64,000 bases of DNA from Flammeovirgaceae bacterium (GTDB lineage: Bacteria > Bacteroidota > Bacteroidia > Cytophagales > Cyclobacteriaceae), in contig JADJMA010000014.1 in assembly GCA_016709845.1 (NCBI GenBank), positions 54,861 to 118,860 of the forward strand, read 5' to 3'. The first letter of the stretch is position 1; every line of letters begins with the position of its first letter. The notes beneath the pieces are model-generated. The model worked only from the letters and a program-made list of their open reading frames with translations, searched no databases and was not told the origin of the DNA. The position numbers were made by a program, and so were the translations under genes. Below, one piece after another: positions 1-10,130 of this stretch.

Positions 1-837
1 TTGCGATTACATTTTTCTGGGCGACAAAACTATTGACTTTGATATTCCTGGAACACTGGGATTGATTTATAATCAAGCTACCTGGTTGAACCAAAAACAT
101 CAACCGAGCAGCTATCCCTTTATCAACCCGGTTGATTATATGGCCGATGTAGAGAAATCTTTACAATTGAATTTCATCTACGCACAACTGAAAGACATTA
201 CTAACGACCTCTTGCAAAAACTTAAGCATGATGCAACAGCGATTCTTTTGATTGATACATATAATGAGCACGGACTTGCGGAACAGCGTAGAATGTTTGT
301 TGACCTGATGAATGCACAATGTGATGTGCCTGTAATTATAGGAAGAGCTTATGCTGACTTAAGTACAGATCAACTCCAACTTTATGCCGCTACCGATCTT
401 GGTGGATTATTAATTGATGGGCTGGGCGATGGTGTGTTTATTGCAGCCGAGCGATGTGGTTCTGATAAAATGGTTACTGAAACTGCATTTGGTCCTTTAC
501 GAGCCACTAGAACCAGAATTTCAAAGAACGAATATATTTCCTACCCATCTTGCGCGCGTACTCTATTTGATTTGCAGGAAACCACGCCAAAGATGAGGTC
601 GCGTACCAGCCACTAAAAGGAATTAAGATTGGTATTATGGGCTGCATTGTAAATGGACCGGGCGAGATGGCTGATGCTGATTATGGCTATGTAGGTTCAG
701 GGCCGGGCAGAATTACGCTGTACAGGGGTAAAGAAGTAGTGAAGAAAAATGTGCCCACACCCCAGGCTGTTGATGCTTTAATTGATTTGATTCGCGAAGA
801 TAAAAACTGGATTGAACCACAGAACGTAAACCATTAA
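1..837 (+). CDS. ispG: 4-hydroxy-3-methylbut-2-enyl diphosphate synthase, C-terminal part (frame change)
   Basis: C-terminal part of IspG/GcpE, the [4Fe-4S] enzyme of the MEP isoprenoid pathway; the 5' end lies outside the window. Translation is open from base 2 and stops at 614-616, while the conserved continuation LKGIKIGIMGCIVNGPGE is read in another frame from 613, so one base is missing near 613. The last cluster Cys and the catalytic-region Glu of GCIVNGPGE are visible. The first Cys of the usual CPSC pair is Tyr here (codon tac at 542-544), giving YPSC; this would disable the cluster, and one wrong base (tgc read as tac) would explain it. The ending is typical of the family. Identification is certain; whether the Tyr is real is not known. 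Confidence 0.93.
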
Positions 838-841
838 AACA

Positions 842-1049
842 ATGGAAAACCAAACCGAACAGGGAGAGAAAAAGAAATTGTCGTTCAAAGAATTTTTTCG
901 ATGGGCGAAGTAGGAGGTTATTTTTTTCGGAAGAAAGACCCTAACAGACCCAGCAACATCAATATTAAAATGATGATGGCATCAATAAGATTTCAATTGC
1001 CATCTTTCTAGTGGCTATACTTTATCTCATCCTAAAGCGTTTCATTTGA
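842..1049 (+). CDS. Small DUF6728-like membrane protein (two frame changes)
   Basis: Read across two frame changes, the region from ATG 842 gives a protein of about 68 residues: a charged N-terminus, then MGEVGGYFFRKKDPNRPSN, then NINIKMMHGINKISIAIF and a C-terminal hydrophobic segment ending with TGA at 1047-1049. The pattern YFFRKKDP.RP..N, followed by MHGIN..S and one membrane helix, resembles the small DUF6728 family of Bacteroidota, whose function is unknown. One base is missing near 900 (after EFF) and one near 974 (the His codon of MMHG). It lies 4 bases after ispG and its stop overlaps the start of the next gene, so the three are probably cotranscribed. The family name is given from memory. 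Confidence 0.6.
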
Positions 1050-1399
1050 ACATTGAGACCTTTAGAAGTTATTGTCTATCAAAAAAGGGTGTATCTGAGG
1101 AGTTCCCGTTTGATGAGAACACCTTGGTTTTTAAAGTAATGGGTAAGATGTTCGCCCTTACCGATTTGGATAATTTTGAAAGTGTGAACCTGAAGTGCGA
1201 TCCGGAAAAAGCTGTTCAACTTCGGGAAGAATTTTCTTCGGTTATGCCGGGGTATCATATGAATAAGAAGCATTGGAATACTGTTCTTATGGATTCGGGC
1301 ATTTCAGATCGGCTGGTTAAAGAATGGATTGATGATTCGTATTCGTTAGTTGTGGATTCGCTGCCGAAAAGAATGAGGCAGGAATTAGATGTTTTATAG
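1046..1399 (+). CDS. MmcQ/YjbR family protein
   Basis: A 117-residue protein of the MmcQ/YjbR family (double-wing, CyaY-like fold), often described as DNA-binding, with no firm function. Visible family features are FPFDENTLVFKVMGKMFALTD at residues 20-40, VNLKCDP at 47-53, and PGYHMNKKHWNTV at about 68-80. The start is TTG at 1046, overlapping the stop of the preceding gene by four bases, which suggests translational coupling; no better ATG lies nearby. Length and sequence are complete and normal for the family. Confidence 0.85.
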   Translation: MNIETFRSYCLSKKGVSEEFPFDENTLVFKVMGKMFALTDLDNFESVNLKCDPEKAVQLREEFSSVMPGYHMNKKHWNTVLMDSGISDRLVKEWIDDSYSLVVDSLPKRMRQELDVL

Positions 1400-1496
1400 C
1401 TGGTAATCAGTAATTTACATTACCGTTTGATTTCTTATATCTTCGGATTACTTGGGTTAATTAATTATTTTTGCTGATTGTGATCATCTGTATAGA

Positions 1497-2333
1497 ATGA
1501 CCAGGGCTTTACTCTTAGTTGCAACACTCTTTATGGTGCTCAGTTCGTGTACGCAGCGCCTGATTTGCCCTGCCTATCAAAGTTCTTTTATTTATGATAA
1601 ACCTACCCAGCGTGAGAAGTTTGTTTACTATAATGAAAGCACTACACAGCCTCGGGAAATCCTTGCTTCCAATAGTAAAACAATCTTATTACCACCCCGC
1701 GATTCTTCGTGGTTAAACAGCGATGCGCTTCGTGGACCTGCGTTGCCGCAGGTAAGGCGTGTAAAGAAGGATCGTTACCTATTACTTCCTGAAAAAACGT
1801 ATAAGAAAGCATTGAAAGCATTGCGCACAGTTGAAATGAAACCGGTCTATCCTAAGAAAGATTCGTTGGATATTCAGAGTGAGTTAGATAGTGCTGCCCG
1901 CAGCATTACCGATACGCTTTCATCGGAAAGCAGTACTCGAAAAGTTGAAGTGGATAGTGCCTACAAAATCACCAAGACAAAGGAAAAGTATAATTTGGAT
2001 CAGGACAGTTACATGTGGTACTTCCGCGATGTGTTGGTGCTTCCTGATGTAAGGGCTGCCATGATGGAGGAGGGAGAGGTAAGGGCTGCCAATAAAAAGT
2101 CAGCGAAAAAAGCTAAAGGCGGTTTCTTTGGTGGAATCTTTAAGAGGAAAAATAAGAAGGATTCTACAGCAGTTGAATCATTGCAAGAGCCTATAGCTCA
2201 GGATACAGCCCAAGCCAAACCTAAAAAGAAGGGCTTGGGTGGGTTGTTCAATAAGAAGTCAAAAGTTGGAAAAACAGATTCCTCCAAGAAGGTCGATCCG
2301 GCTAAGAAGGAAGAGGAAGACGATGGCTTTTAG
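1497..2333 (+). CDS. Hypothetical lipoprotein with Lys-rich tail
   Basis: A 278-residue protein with a lipoprotein signal: a hydrophobic N-terminus and lipobox LSSC, Cys18 being the lipidation site. A second Cys follows closely in CTQRLICPAYQ. The middle is rich in Ser and Lys with no domain I recognise. The C-terminal third is low complexity, with two Gly/Phe cores in Lys-rich sequence (GGFFGGIFKRK near residue 204 and GLGGLFNKK near 247) and an acidic end. Probably anchored in the outer or inner membrane. A possible Bacteroidetes -7 element (TATTTTTG, 1466-1473) lies 23 bases before the ATG, without a clear -33 box. It shares the Cys-x4/5-Cys-Pro-x-Tyr start with the 39-residue lipoprotein at 45659. 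Confidence 0.7.
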   Translation: MTRALLLVATLFMVLSSCTQRLICPAYQSSFIYDKPTQREKFVYYNESTTQPREILASNSKTILLPPRDSSWLNSDALRGPALPQVRRVKKDRYLLLPEKTYKKALKALRTVEMKPVYPKKDSLDIQSELDSAARSITDTLSSESSTRKVEVDSAYKITKTKEKYNLDQDSYMWYFRDVLVLPDVRAAMMEEGEVRAANKKSAKKAKGGFFGGIFKRKNKKDSTAVESLQEPIAQDTAQAKPKKKGLGGLFNKKSKVGKTDSSKKVDPAKKEEEDDGF

Positions 2334-2372
2334 GAACCACTCCAATCTATCGATACCTTAACTAAAACAAAA

Positions 2373-2399
2373 AATGCCCTCACCAAAGGCAAGGGCATT
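2373..2399 (-). terminator. Rho-independent terminator of the RRM gene
   Basis: Inverted repeat AATGCCCT / AGGGCATT (2373-2380 and 2392-2399) followed, in the minus direction, by a T-rich run (complement of aaaacaaaaa at 2365-2374). It lies 22 bases after the stop of the minus-strand RRM gene. It may also act on the convergent lipoprotein gene. Confidence 0.75.
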
Positions 2400-2420
2400 G
2401 TAAATCTTATTTCAATCCGA

Positions 2421-2747
2421 TTAATAATCTTTGTTGAAATCGCCTCTGCGGAAGCCACCGCCACCACCACCTCGGTTGCCACCACGGCCACCGTTACCAC
2501 CTTCTTCACGCGGACGGGCCTCATTAACCACTAAGTTTTTTCCCATGAAATCAGCTCCGTTTAATTCATTGACTGCATTACGACCCGCAGTGTCGTCAGC
2601 CATTTCAATAAATCCAAAGCCACGGCTACGCTGTGTAACTTTGTCCATGATGATTTTCGCAGAGCTCACTTCACCGTACTCGGCAAATAACTGCTTCAAT
2701 TGTTCCTCGGATGCCTTCCAGGGAATGTTGGCTACATAAATGTTCAT
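2421..2747 (-). CDS. RNA-binding protein, RRM domain with Gly-rich tail
   Basis: A 108-residue protein with one RNA-recognition motif: RNP2 is IYVANI (residues 3-8), RNP1 is RGFGFIEM (42-49), and the NAVNELNG segment follows. The tail (about 83-104) is rich in Gly and Arg, as in bacterial and plant glycine-rich RNA-binding proteins. These are cytoplasmic single-stranded RNA binders, often cold-induced, thought to act as RNA chaperones. The coding strand is clear because the domain is complete; the antisense Pro-rich frame is a shadow. Monocistronic, with its own terminator. The leader before the ATG is long and AT-rich. Confidence 0.93.
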   Translation of the reverse strand: MNIYVANIPWKASEEQLKQLFAEYGEVSSAKIIMDKVTQRSRGFGFIEMADDTAGRNAVNELNGADFMGKNLVVNEARPREEGGNGGRGGNRGGGGGGFRRGDFNKDY

Positions 2748-2883
2748 TTTCGTTTTGAAATTAAGTTATAAATGTTCTTGCTAACTCAATAAGGCCTGCC
2801 GATAAATAAACTCGATTGGTGGAGTACTTAGGTGGGAATTATCTAATTAACAAACCAAAGGTAATAGTTTTTTTTAATTATCC

Positions 2884-3402
2884 TCAAAATGAGCCTGTAA
2901 ACCAAGCTTTTATCCTTACATGACAATTCATTTTTTTACGATGAGCTTTCTTGTTTGAACTTTTAAGGCTTTTTAGGGCATTTTGATTGATTTTGTTCTT
3001 CAAGTAGGGAGTCCAACCAAGTAGAAGCCCGGGTAAGCCTAAGGCCATCTGGCTCCATTTCCATAGGTCAAATTCATCTTTATGGTTAAGAATCAAGCCA
3101 TCTTTAAAAGTGAAACTTGCATGAATTCGATTATTTACCCTGCGACCTGTCTTCGTGAAAGAGTAGGAAGCTTGCCAATGGCACGAACACCTATCTCCGG
3201 TATTCTTGATATTTGAAAATTGCAATTCAAAATCTTTAGCATTGAGGCATAACATGTGCCACATGGCTTTAGTATCTGTTGAATTAAGATGGCGAAAGGC
3301 AGGATCATAAAACGTTGCCTCAGCATGATAGCAACTGTTCATGGTTTGCCAATCTCGTTGCTGAAAGGCCGTGTAAAACGTATGGATTAACGCTGAGTTC
3401 AT
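2884..3402 (-). CDS. NTF2/SnoaL-like family protein
   Basis: A 172-residue protein of the NTF2-like (cystatin-like alpha+beta) superfamily, typical of the short SnoaL-like proteins of Bacteroidota. Visible features are the N-terminal helix FYTAFQQRDWQTM, the YHAEATFYDPAF strand, and a central WQASYSFTKTGR...HASFTFKDGLI sheet. No catalytic residue set can be assigned. The last 30 residues are strongly basic and not typical; the family usually ends soon after the segment LKNKINQNALKSL, so a lost stop or a small frame change near the end is possible. It is divergent from the gamma-glutamyltransferase gene. Confidence 0.65.
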   Translation of the reverse strand: MNSALIHTFYTAFQQRDWQTMNSCYHAEATFYDPAFRHLNSTDTKAMWHMLCLNAKDFELQFSNIKNTGDRCSCHWQASYSFTKTGRRVNNRIHASFTFKDGLILNHKDEFDLWKWSQMALGLPGLLLGWTPYLKNKINQNALKSLKSSNKKAHRKKMNCHVRIKAWFTGSF

Positions 3403-3516
3403 ATTATTTGTCCGTTGATGTAGCTATTCACCCATCAGGGCTTTTGCATAGTTTGGGTTAATTGGTAATTCTGTACTTTAGCTTTTAACCTTATGTGAAA
3501 GCTAATTGAAAATACG

Positions 3517-5383
3517 ATGAAAATAAAACAACTTCTTCTTGGTGTGATTGTGGCCGGAGCCAGTTTCCTGGCCACAGGTCAATCGTTTAACAATTTTCCC
3601 GTAACTACTCAAAAGCCACCGCTACACGGAAAACACTGGATGGCTATAACAGGTAAACCTCTTGCCGCTACTGCTGGAGCCATGATTTTTACTAAGGGAG
3701 GAAATGCCATTGATGCTTCCTGTGCCATGCTGGCCGCTACGTGCACCATGTGGGATGTACTCAGTTGGGGTGGAGAAACCCAGGCGCTTATATACAATCC
3801 TAAAACAAAAAAAGTAATTGCTATTAACGCTTTGGGAGTTGCGCCAACGGGCGCCACGGCTGATTTCTTTAAGAACAAGGGGATGAAGTATCCACCCGAG
3901 TTTGGACCATTAGCTGCTACTACGCCTGGCACCCCAGGAGGTTTGATGACCATCTTGGCCGAGTATGGTACCATGAGTTTGAAAGAGGTTTTAGCTCCGG
4001 CTATGGAATTGGCTTCGGGTTACCCAATTGAAGCACAAACTGCCAACGCTATTGAGGGTGGCAAGAATAGAATAAAAGAATGGCCCTATTCAAAGAAAGT
4101 GTTTCTGCCTCACTTGGGTCAGAAAAGAGAAGCTCCTGACGCAGGAGAAGTTTTTGTTCAGAAAGATTTATTAGCCACGTTACAAAAACTGGTAGACACA
4201 GAACAACAAGCTCTTAAAAAAGGAAAGAGCCGCAAAGATGCAATCTATGCAGCGTACGACCGCTTTTATAAAGGGGATATTGCCAAAGAAATTGCGCGCA
4301 GTACACAAGAACAAGGAGGATTAATTACTGAACAAGACTTAGCCAACTGGAAGGTTAAAATTGAAGAGCCTACCACGACCAACTATCGGGGCATAGATGT
4401 TTATAAGCTACAGCAATGGACTCAAGGTCCCGCTTTTCTTCAAACCCTCAACATTCTTGAAAATTATGATTTAAAAAGTATGGGGTACAATTCTACTCGA
4501 TATATTCATACGCTATATCAGGCTATGAATCTCGCTTTCGCGGATCGGGATTTTTATTATGGCGATCCGGCCTTTGGCACTCCGGCTCCTATGAACGTTC
4601 TGCTTTCTAAAGAGTATGCCAAAGAACGAATGAAGTTGATTAATCCTGAACGCAACGATCCCAATATCGGTCCTGGAGATCCTTATTCTTTTGAAGGAAA
4701 CAAAAATCCTTATCAAGACTTATTGAAGAAGTGGGGTACGAGCCAATCATCGTTGCAACGAAACAACCTTCACCCAGATGAAAAATTTATGGAAGCATTT
4801 ACCGCAGGCACAACATCGGTAGAAGCAACGGATACAGAAGGATGGGTAGTCTCCATCACACCCAGTGGTGGTTGGGTGCCAGCATGCATTGCCGGAAATA
4901 CAGGCGTAGGCTTAAGTCAGCGTATGCAGTCTTTTGTTCTTGATCCAAAAGAAAATCCATTCAACGTTGTTGAGCCGGGTAAGCGCCCCCGAGTAACTCT
5001 AACACCGAGTATGGCCTTGAAGGATGGAAAACCATTTCTATCATTTGCCAAACAAGCCGGTGACGAGCAAGATCAATTATTGTTGCAATTCTTTCTAAAC
5101 ATTGTTGAGTTTAATATGACGGTACAAGAAGCCTGCGAAGCGCCCAGCTTCAAAACTTTACAGATGTATTCCAGTTTTGGTGGCCATGAAAAAGTGCCGG
5201 TGGGCTAACCCTAAACAGCGAGATGCCCCTTGGTCCCGCAAGGAATTATCTCGCATGGGCTATCGGTTAAGCTATCAGGATAGAACAAGCGGCCCAATAA
5301 ATGCCATTTACTTTGACTGGGTTCATGGTACATTCTGGGGTGGATCCAGCAACCATGGCGAAGATTATGGAATTGGGTGGTGA
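3517..5383 (+). CDS. ggt: Gamma-glutamyltransferase, exported (frame changes near the end)
   Basis: Gamma-glutamyltransferase/glutathione hydrolase family, an Ntn hydrolase that cleaves itself into two subunits and transfers or hydrolyses the gamma-glutamyl group of glutathione-like peptides. A Sec signal peptide is present (KQLLLGVIVAGASFLATGQ), so it acts in the periplasm or outside. The predicted nucleophile is Thr433 in AGTTSVEATDTEG, followed by the PSGGW segment. The family's C-terminal segment, RKELSRMGY...DRTSGPINA, is read in another frame to the stop at 5383; two indels between about 5195 and 5240 separate it from the long first part. A weak promoter (TTTG at 3452, TACTTTAG at 3474-3481) precedes it. 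Monocistronic. Confidence 0.9.
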
Positions 5384-5564
5384 AGTTTTTTTAGTAGTTA
5401 GTCTTTAGTCATTAGTCCTGAGTTAAAGGGTGTGTGTACTGGCTCTTCGGGATTTGGACTCATGAAGCGAGATGATTAGGATTTAAAATCCATTTTATCT
5501 GTGCTTTGGAATTGCAAATTCCGAACAACGTCTCAATACTAATGATTCAGGACTAACTATTAGT
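5384..5564. repeat. Intergenic short repeats with a 10-base inverted repeat
   Basis: The 170-base gap between two convergent genes holds TTAGT-type repeats (ttagtagttagtctttagtc from 5391). TTAGTCCTGA at 5412-5421 is matched by its reverse complement at 5547-5556. Two further small palindromes lie between them (GGATTTAAAATCC and GGAATTGCAAATTCC). No gene is seen. It could form a large hairpin and stop transcription from both sides. Confidence 0.5.
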
Positions 5565-6305
5565 ATGCCCTATCAACCGAGCCCGATCCGTAAACTTTTT
5601 ACTTACGTTTTTGGTGTTGCCTTTATGTTTGATGACGCCACTACCTAAAACAACTGCGTCCAAAGCTGCTGAAGCTGTAAGTTCGCAAGTACCTGAGCCG
5701 CTCATTTTTATTTTGGCAGACTCCAATTCACAAGCATAGGCATTCATTGTGCCGCTACCGCTCATGACAATATCATTCGTTGTGGCATAACCTTTTAATG
5801 TTACGTTACCGGATCCACTGATTTCAGTCTTTATATTGTTTCCTTTCAGGTCAAGGTCAATGCCGCCACTACCCGCAACGGATAAGCTCATGTAATCGGA
5901 GGCAATAGAGTTTTCAGAGATTATTTTACCGCCTCCATTAACCTGAAGTTCGTTGATATTTTTAACACTTACCATAATTTTCATGGTAGGCTTTACTTTA
6001 ATATCATCAATCTTTGACCAAATGCTTTTATTTGGATTGTCTGGTTTGCGCTCAACATTTACCATGAGTACACCATTCTCCACTTTAACGGAAGTTAATT
6101 CCCAAATCTCTGTGAGGGCTTCAACAGTTACTTCCTGCTTATTAGTTTGCTTTACATAAACCGTATAATTCGAGTTTACATAGATGCTCTTGAACTCAGG
6201 TAATTCCAGTGTTTTTTTTGTGGTCTGTGCAAAGGTAAAGGAGGCTATAGAAAGCAAGACCAGCGAAACCAGAATGAAGGCAAATATAAAATTGATTTTT
6301 CTCAT
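5553..6305 (-). CDS. DUF2807 head-GIN-like secreted protein
   Basis: A secreted protein of about 250 residues with a putative auto-transporter adhesin, head GIN domain (DUF2807). The start is set at the internal MRKINF (6305), which gives a classic signal peptide ending at FTFAQ. The more upstream ATG would place 15 polar residues in front of it. The body has regularly spaced Gly/Ser turns (NGGGKI, VAGSGGIDL, ISGSGNVTL, MSGSGTM, MSGSGTCEL, LGSGVI), as expected of a right-handed beta-helix. Function is unknown; such proteins are common in Bacteroidota envelopes. Single gene, with short repeats beyond its stop. Confidence 0.85.
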   Translation of the reverse strand: MRKINFIFAFILVSLVLLSIASFTFAQTTKKTLELPEFKSIYVNSNYTVYVKQTNKQEVTVEALTEIWELTSVKVENGVLMVNVERKPDNPNKSIWSKIDDIKVKPTMKIMVSVKNINELQVNGGGKIISENSIASDYMSLSVAGSGGIDLDLKGNNIKTEISGSGNVTLKGYATTNDIVMSGSGTMNAYACELESAKIKMSGSGTCELTASAALDAVVLGSGVIKHKGNTKNVSKKFTDRARLIGHTNS

Positions 6306-6462
6306 GGAGATAACTATTAGGTTAGGGACAATCTGCAAATCTTTAGTCATACCATACGATGTGTTTCGGTAAGTTCACGTAACAGACGATAGGATAACTA
6401 AACTAAGGTTAAACTTACCCAGATTCATAGAATTAGAGAAATTCCAAGACGAATAAATTGAC

Positions 6463-6591
6463 CTAAGCCATGCATATGTAATAACTATCAATCTTTTTCC
6501 GAAAAATGTATCGATATAAGAAGACGAAGAGCGCCAGCCCAAGACACATGACAAATAGAATAGTGGGGGTAATAAGCTTAGTAGCGTGCAT
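6463..6591 (-). CDS. Possible small single-pass membrane protein
   Basis: A 42-residue reading frame starting at ATG 6591, ten bases after the stop of the upstream barrel gene on the same strand. It has a hydrophobic stretch (TPTILFVMCLGLALFVFLY) followed by positively charged residues (RYIFRKK), a plausible inner-membrane helix. No family is recognised, and it could be chance. It is supported by position and composition only. Confidence 0.3.
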   Translation of the reverse strand: MHATKLITPTILFVMCLGLALFVFLYRYIFRKKIDSYYICMA

Positions 6592-6601
6592 AATTAATTG
6601 A

Positions 6602-8658
6602 TTAAAATCTGATTCGTGCCTGAAATCTAAGATCATTTTGGGTATTTCCATCAACTGTTTCTCCACCCGATCCAATCGTCTGCCGATCGGTAAAGCGGTC
6701 GTGGCCCCAACGCAGCCAAACTTCCATATCTCTGGTAATTGCATATTGTACTAAAAGATAGTTTCTTACCCCAACGCCATAATAAGCCGGAAAGGTAAAG
6801 GCAAGCCAAACATCTTTCTCGTACACGTACAACCGGTTATCATACGTATCGGTATCGATGAGTGCATACCTGCCGCTAATTGAAAAGCGTTTGTACTGCC
6901 AGGTAACGTCCTGAAGTATGGCCATTCCGTGTGTAGTGGTACCACCCAATTCGTAGGTATTAAATTGCGCGCGGGTTTTTAATGTTATTGATGGTGAAAT
7001 GGAGTAGTCAAGGTTAATCCAGTAATTTCTTTTAACACCGGGGCCGTTTGATACAAATTATCTTCCGTTGCGAGATTAATAACTTTGGTTTCTTCGAATG
7101 CCTGAACAAATATTAAGATACTTCGTGTGGGTTTGTAGTTAAAACGAAGAAGCCACTCGTTCCCAGAGGAGGGAACATAACTTCTATAGCGCAGCCAGGG
7201 AAAGTGAAAAAGGTCGACATAACCGGAGAAGGAATATTTTTTATTGAATGTATATTTCCAGCCCCAGTACACCCCTTGCTCATTTTGTGGCGTAGAACTT
7301 TCAGATAACGCGTTGCTGTAAAAACTTTGATAGTCGCGGTTAAACTTTCGAAGGAGTAGTGACATATCCAGTCTCGCGGTAAGGTTGCTTATCAATCCTG
7401 CAGTAATCGCAAAACCCTGGTCAAGCGTGTGGGCCAACTCGCTAAAAAATGCTATGTTTTTATAACTGTAATTGAGGTAGGCACCCATATTTGTATTCTG
7501 ACTTCCCTGAAAGTAAAATTGATTGTAGACAGTAGGAACTCTTAAAACCGGAATACTAAATTCCGTATGGTGAATGATAATTCCAACATCTAATGCTTTT
7601 TGTTTGTAACTTATAACAGCAGCCATATTACTTTCATTCAGAATATTTCTGTTTTGTATTTCGCTAATTGTTCTGTGTAAACCTGTATAGCTCAACGATG
7701 AAATTAAGCTCTGATCGGCTGTTGAATCTTTGTCCAGATTCCCATCGCGACCTCGGTATGAGAATAATGCGTGAATAAACAATTGTTTATTTATTGAATA
7801 GGTTAACGCTGCTCCCCGAAAATATCCGGCCTCATACAACGAGCTATAGGGCATAAAGCCGATGTTGGGCCGTCTGATGGTTGTAACGGCCTCAGCACTT
7901 TTACCGATACCAAAAGCCGAACCAAGGATAAGTCCTTGTCCAAATTGCGCTTGATAATCGCCCACGATTAAATTTTTAATTTTTCCTTTATTAAGAACCT
8001 GAGCATGAAAGGAAAGAAAATCAGGACCAAATTGTTGCTCGGATGGCGCCCAACGAATTTGTTCTCCGGCATCCTTCTCCATCGTAAATCCAAAACTGAA
8101 ATCACCCGCACGACTGGTACGGAAGCGGGTATAGATTCGGTTAGGTGATCCTGCATACTGACTTGTGAGAGGTATGCTCTCTTTATATCCTTTTTTTTCT
8201 TCGAGTGTTCGGTCAAATTGAAAAACCAGGTAGTTATTTTTCTCATTCACAACTCTTCGCCAAAGGGATTTATTTATCCCGGAAGATGGATCGGCTACCA
8301 TGACAAATGGAATAAGTTTTATAAACGAGTTGCGATCTATGCCAGGAACACTTTGTAATTCATAAACAGATAGAAAAGGTCCTGCTTCATCGCGATAAGC
8401 CAGCAGTGACTGAATTTGCACATCGGTAAGAAAGTAGAGAGCTTGTAGTTGTTCTTTGGTGATCAGGTTTAGGTTGACAGGATTGCTTAGTAGCTGAGCG
8501 AGATTTTCATAGAGTTCCTGATAGTTAAAGTCATCATCCTGTACGGCCAGAATTTCATCTACCAACCGTTGCAGATCTAAGTCCTTGCGGGGATAGTCCT
8601 GCGCGGCTGCTGTTGCAGAAATGAAGAGCCCTACTAAAACATACGTTATAGACTTCAT
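6602..8658 (-). CDS. Helix-hairpin-helix / outer-membrane beta-barrel protein (frame change)
   Basis: About 680 residues once two frames are joined. After the signal peptide (to residue 20, TAAAQ) comes a ComEA-like helix-hairpin-helix region (about 57-118) with VNLNLITKEQLQAL and SVPGIDRNSFIKLIPF. The rest is rich in alternating aromatic strands typical of a large outer-membrane barrel, ending in RFQARIRF with a terminal Phe. The first frame stops near 6985, but the conserved continuation NYWINLDYSISPSITLKT is read in another frame; a missing g in the run near 7045 restores it. The start overlaps the stop of the upstream PorV-like gene (ATGA), so the two are coupled. HHH domains on barrel proteins recur in Cytophagales; function is unknown. 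Confidence 0.75.
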
Positions 8659-9479
8659 TTCTTTTTTTGTTGATCAACCCAATAACTAACAGCTGCTTGA
8701 TGACTGGCGCCTAACAGTGAGTTAAATTGAATCGCATAGTCGGCCCGAATCTTTTTTCTTTTTACTCCTAACCCAAAAAATCCCGATTGAGGATTGAGAT
8801 TAAAGCCAGTTCTGATTAAAAACTTTTCCTTAAATGAGTATTCCATACCCGTTCTCCAGATTGCTTCGTAGGCTATGTCTTTATCAATTTCAGTAGTTAT
8901 GAGGAGGCTTTTATTTGGTGTGAAGGTAATGCCCGCTGTAAGTCGGGTAGATATATTTTCAGCGCTATAATCTGTGTTAAGTTTTGCCTGATTAAGATTG
9001 GTAATGTATGCGCCTATAGAGAGTTGGTCCGTGAGTTGCGCAAGGCCACCAAAATCAATACTTATCGCACCATAAGTTCCAAAGCCATCGGCCTGATATT
9101 GAATGTAATTTGCTTTAATTCCCAGCGAGGCAATTCCAAACTTATTCCCAAACCCCAAAGAAACCATTTGTTCATTATAAAGATCATCTCCAAAACGGAA
9201 TGCCCCTACAGAAGTAACTCCCCAGCGAATGGGAGCGTTAAAAGCGAAGGCTAAACGATTGGCGTTCGTGAGTTGAGCTCTAAGTTCATAAGATGCAGCT
9301 ACACTCATCTCATCGGCAGCACCGAGAGAACCCATGTTGTTAAAAGACTCCATTCATCGGTAAGGCCCGAGGACGCAAAGCCCATTCCGGCAGCCCGAGC
9401 CCCATTTGCGTGGAGATACTCTGGGCATTTCCTATTTTACGATCAGCACAACTACTAAGAGGTGGATAAATCGCGACAT
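8655..9479 (-). CDS. PorV/PorQ-like outer-membrane protein (frame changes at N-terminus)
   Basis: About 270 residues; the body resembles the PorV/PorQ family, FadL-like barrels linked to type IX secretion. The N-terminal hallmark is present but split over frames: GNAQSISTQMG, then ARAAGMGFASSGLTDEW, then FNNMGSLG. Bases are missing near 9426 and 9402, and the frame changes again near 9350. With these repairs the start is ATG 9479 and a signal peptide ends at GNAQ. The stop overlaps the start of the HHH-barrel gene, so both are probably made together. Whether it is a T9SS part (PorV) or a paralogue of unknown role cannot be decided. The start codon overlaps that of the divergent MORN gene, which is unusual. 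Confidence 0.72.
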
Positions 9480-10125
9480 GGGAAAAGGTTTGTTTAACAA
9501 TATAAAAATTTTGCAGCATATTTTTTTACTTCTCTTTGTGATTGGGTTGACACACCAAATTCAGGGGCAGTCTTTGGTTGAGCGCTATCCAACAGGTGAG
9601 ATACGTGCGACTGGCAATTTATCAGAAGGGCAAAAATCCGGTGAGTGGAAATACTTTTACCCGAATGGAAATAGAAATGCTATAGAACACTATACCAGGG
9701 GCATGCTGGATGGTAAGATTTTATATTTCTATCCGAATGATACTTTACAGGGAAAGGAAACCTGGGTGCAAGGCAGGTTGATGGATTCGGCTTGGTATTA
9801 TCATAAAAACGGAGCACTTCATCGAAAGGGCTTATACAAAGCAAGTGAATATGACGGAACGTGGACTTACTATTTTCAAAATGGCGCAGTGGAACGTTTG
9901 ATAAATTATGAAGAGGGGCAACCCCATGGGCCAACCGTAATATATAGTGATCGTGGTATTCGCATTCAGGAAGGGAACTATCGTAATGGATTCGAAGATG
10001 GAGAATGGAAATTTTATTCTGCCACAGGCGAGTTGGAATTTATTGGTTCGTATAAAGAGGGAAATCCAACCGGCACCTGGTATCAGTTTGTAAAGGAAAA
10101 GGGGAAGGTATATAAGAAGTATTAA
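9478..10125 (+). CDS. MORN-repeat secreted protein (YwqK-like)
   Basis: About 215 residues: a signal peptide ending near HQIQGQ, then about seven MORN-type repeats of the form G..SGEWKYFYPNG, DGTWTYYFQNG, DGEWKFYSATGE, TGTWYQF. Databases label such proteins toxin-antitoxin system YwqK family antitoxin, but nothing here suggests a toxin partner. Probably periplasmic or surface-exposed. Start ATG 9478 is chosen because upstream residues are not signal-like; TTG 9490 is an alternative that would avoid overlap with the divergent gene's start. Confidence 0.78.
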   Translation: MGKGLFNNIKILQHIFLLLFVIGLTHQIQGQSLVERYPTGEIRATGNLSEGQKSGEWKYFYPNGNRNAIEHYTRGMLDGKILYFYPNDTLQGKETWVQGRLMDSAWYYHKNGALHRKGLYKASEYDGTWTYYFQNGAVERLINYEEGQPHGPTVIYSDRGIRIQEGNYRNGFEDGEWKFYSATGELEFIGSYKEGNPTGTWYQFVKEKGKVYKKY

Positions 10126-10130
10126 CCCTG

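Noticed and set aside
2431..2739. Pro-rich frame opposite the RRM gene
   Set aside because: Its composition results from the Gly-codon-rich antisense; the minus-strand RRM is unambiguous.
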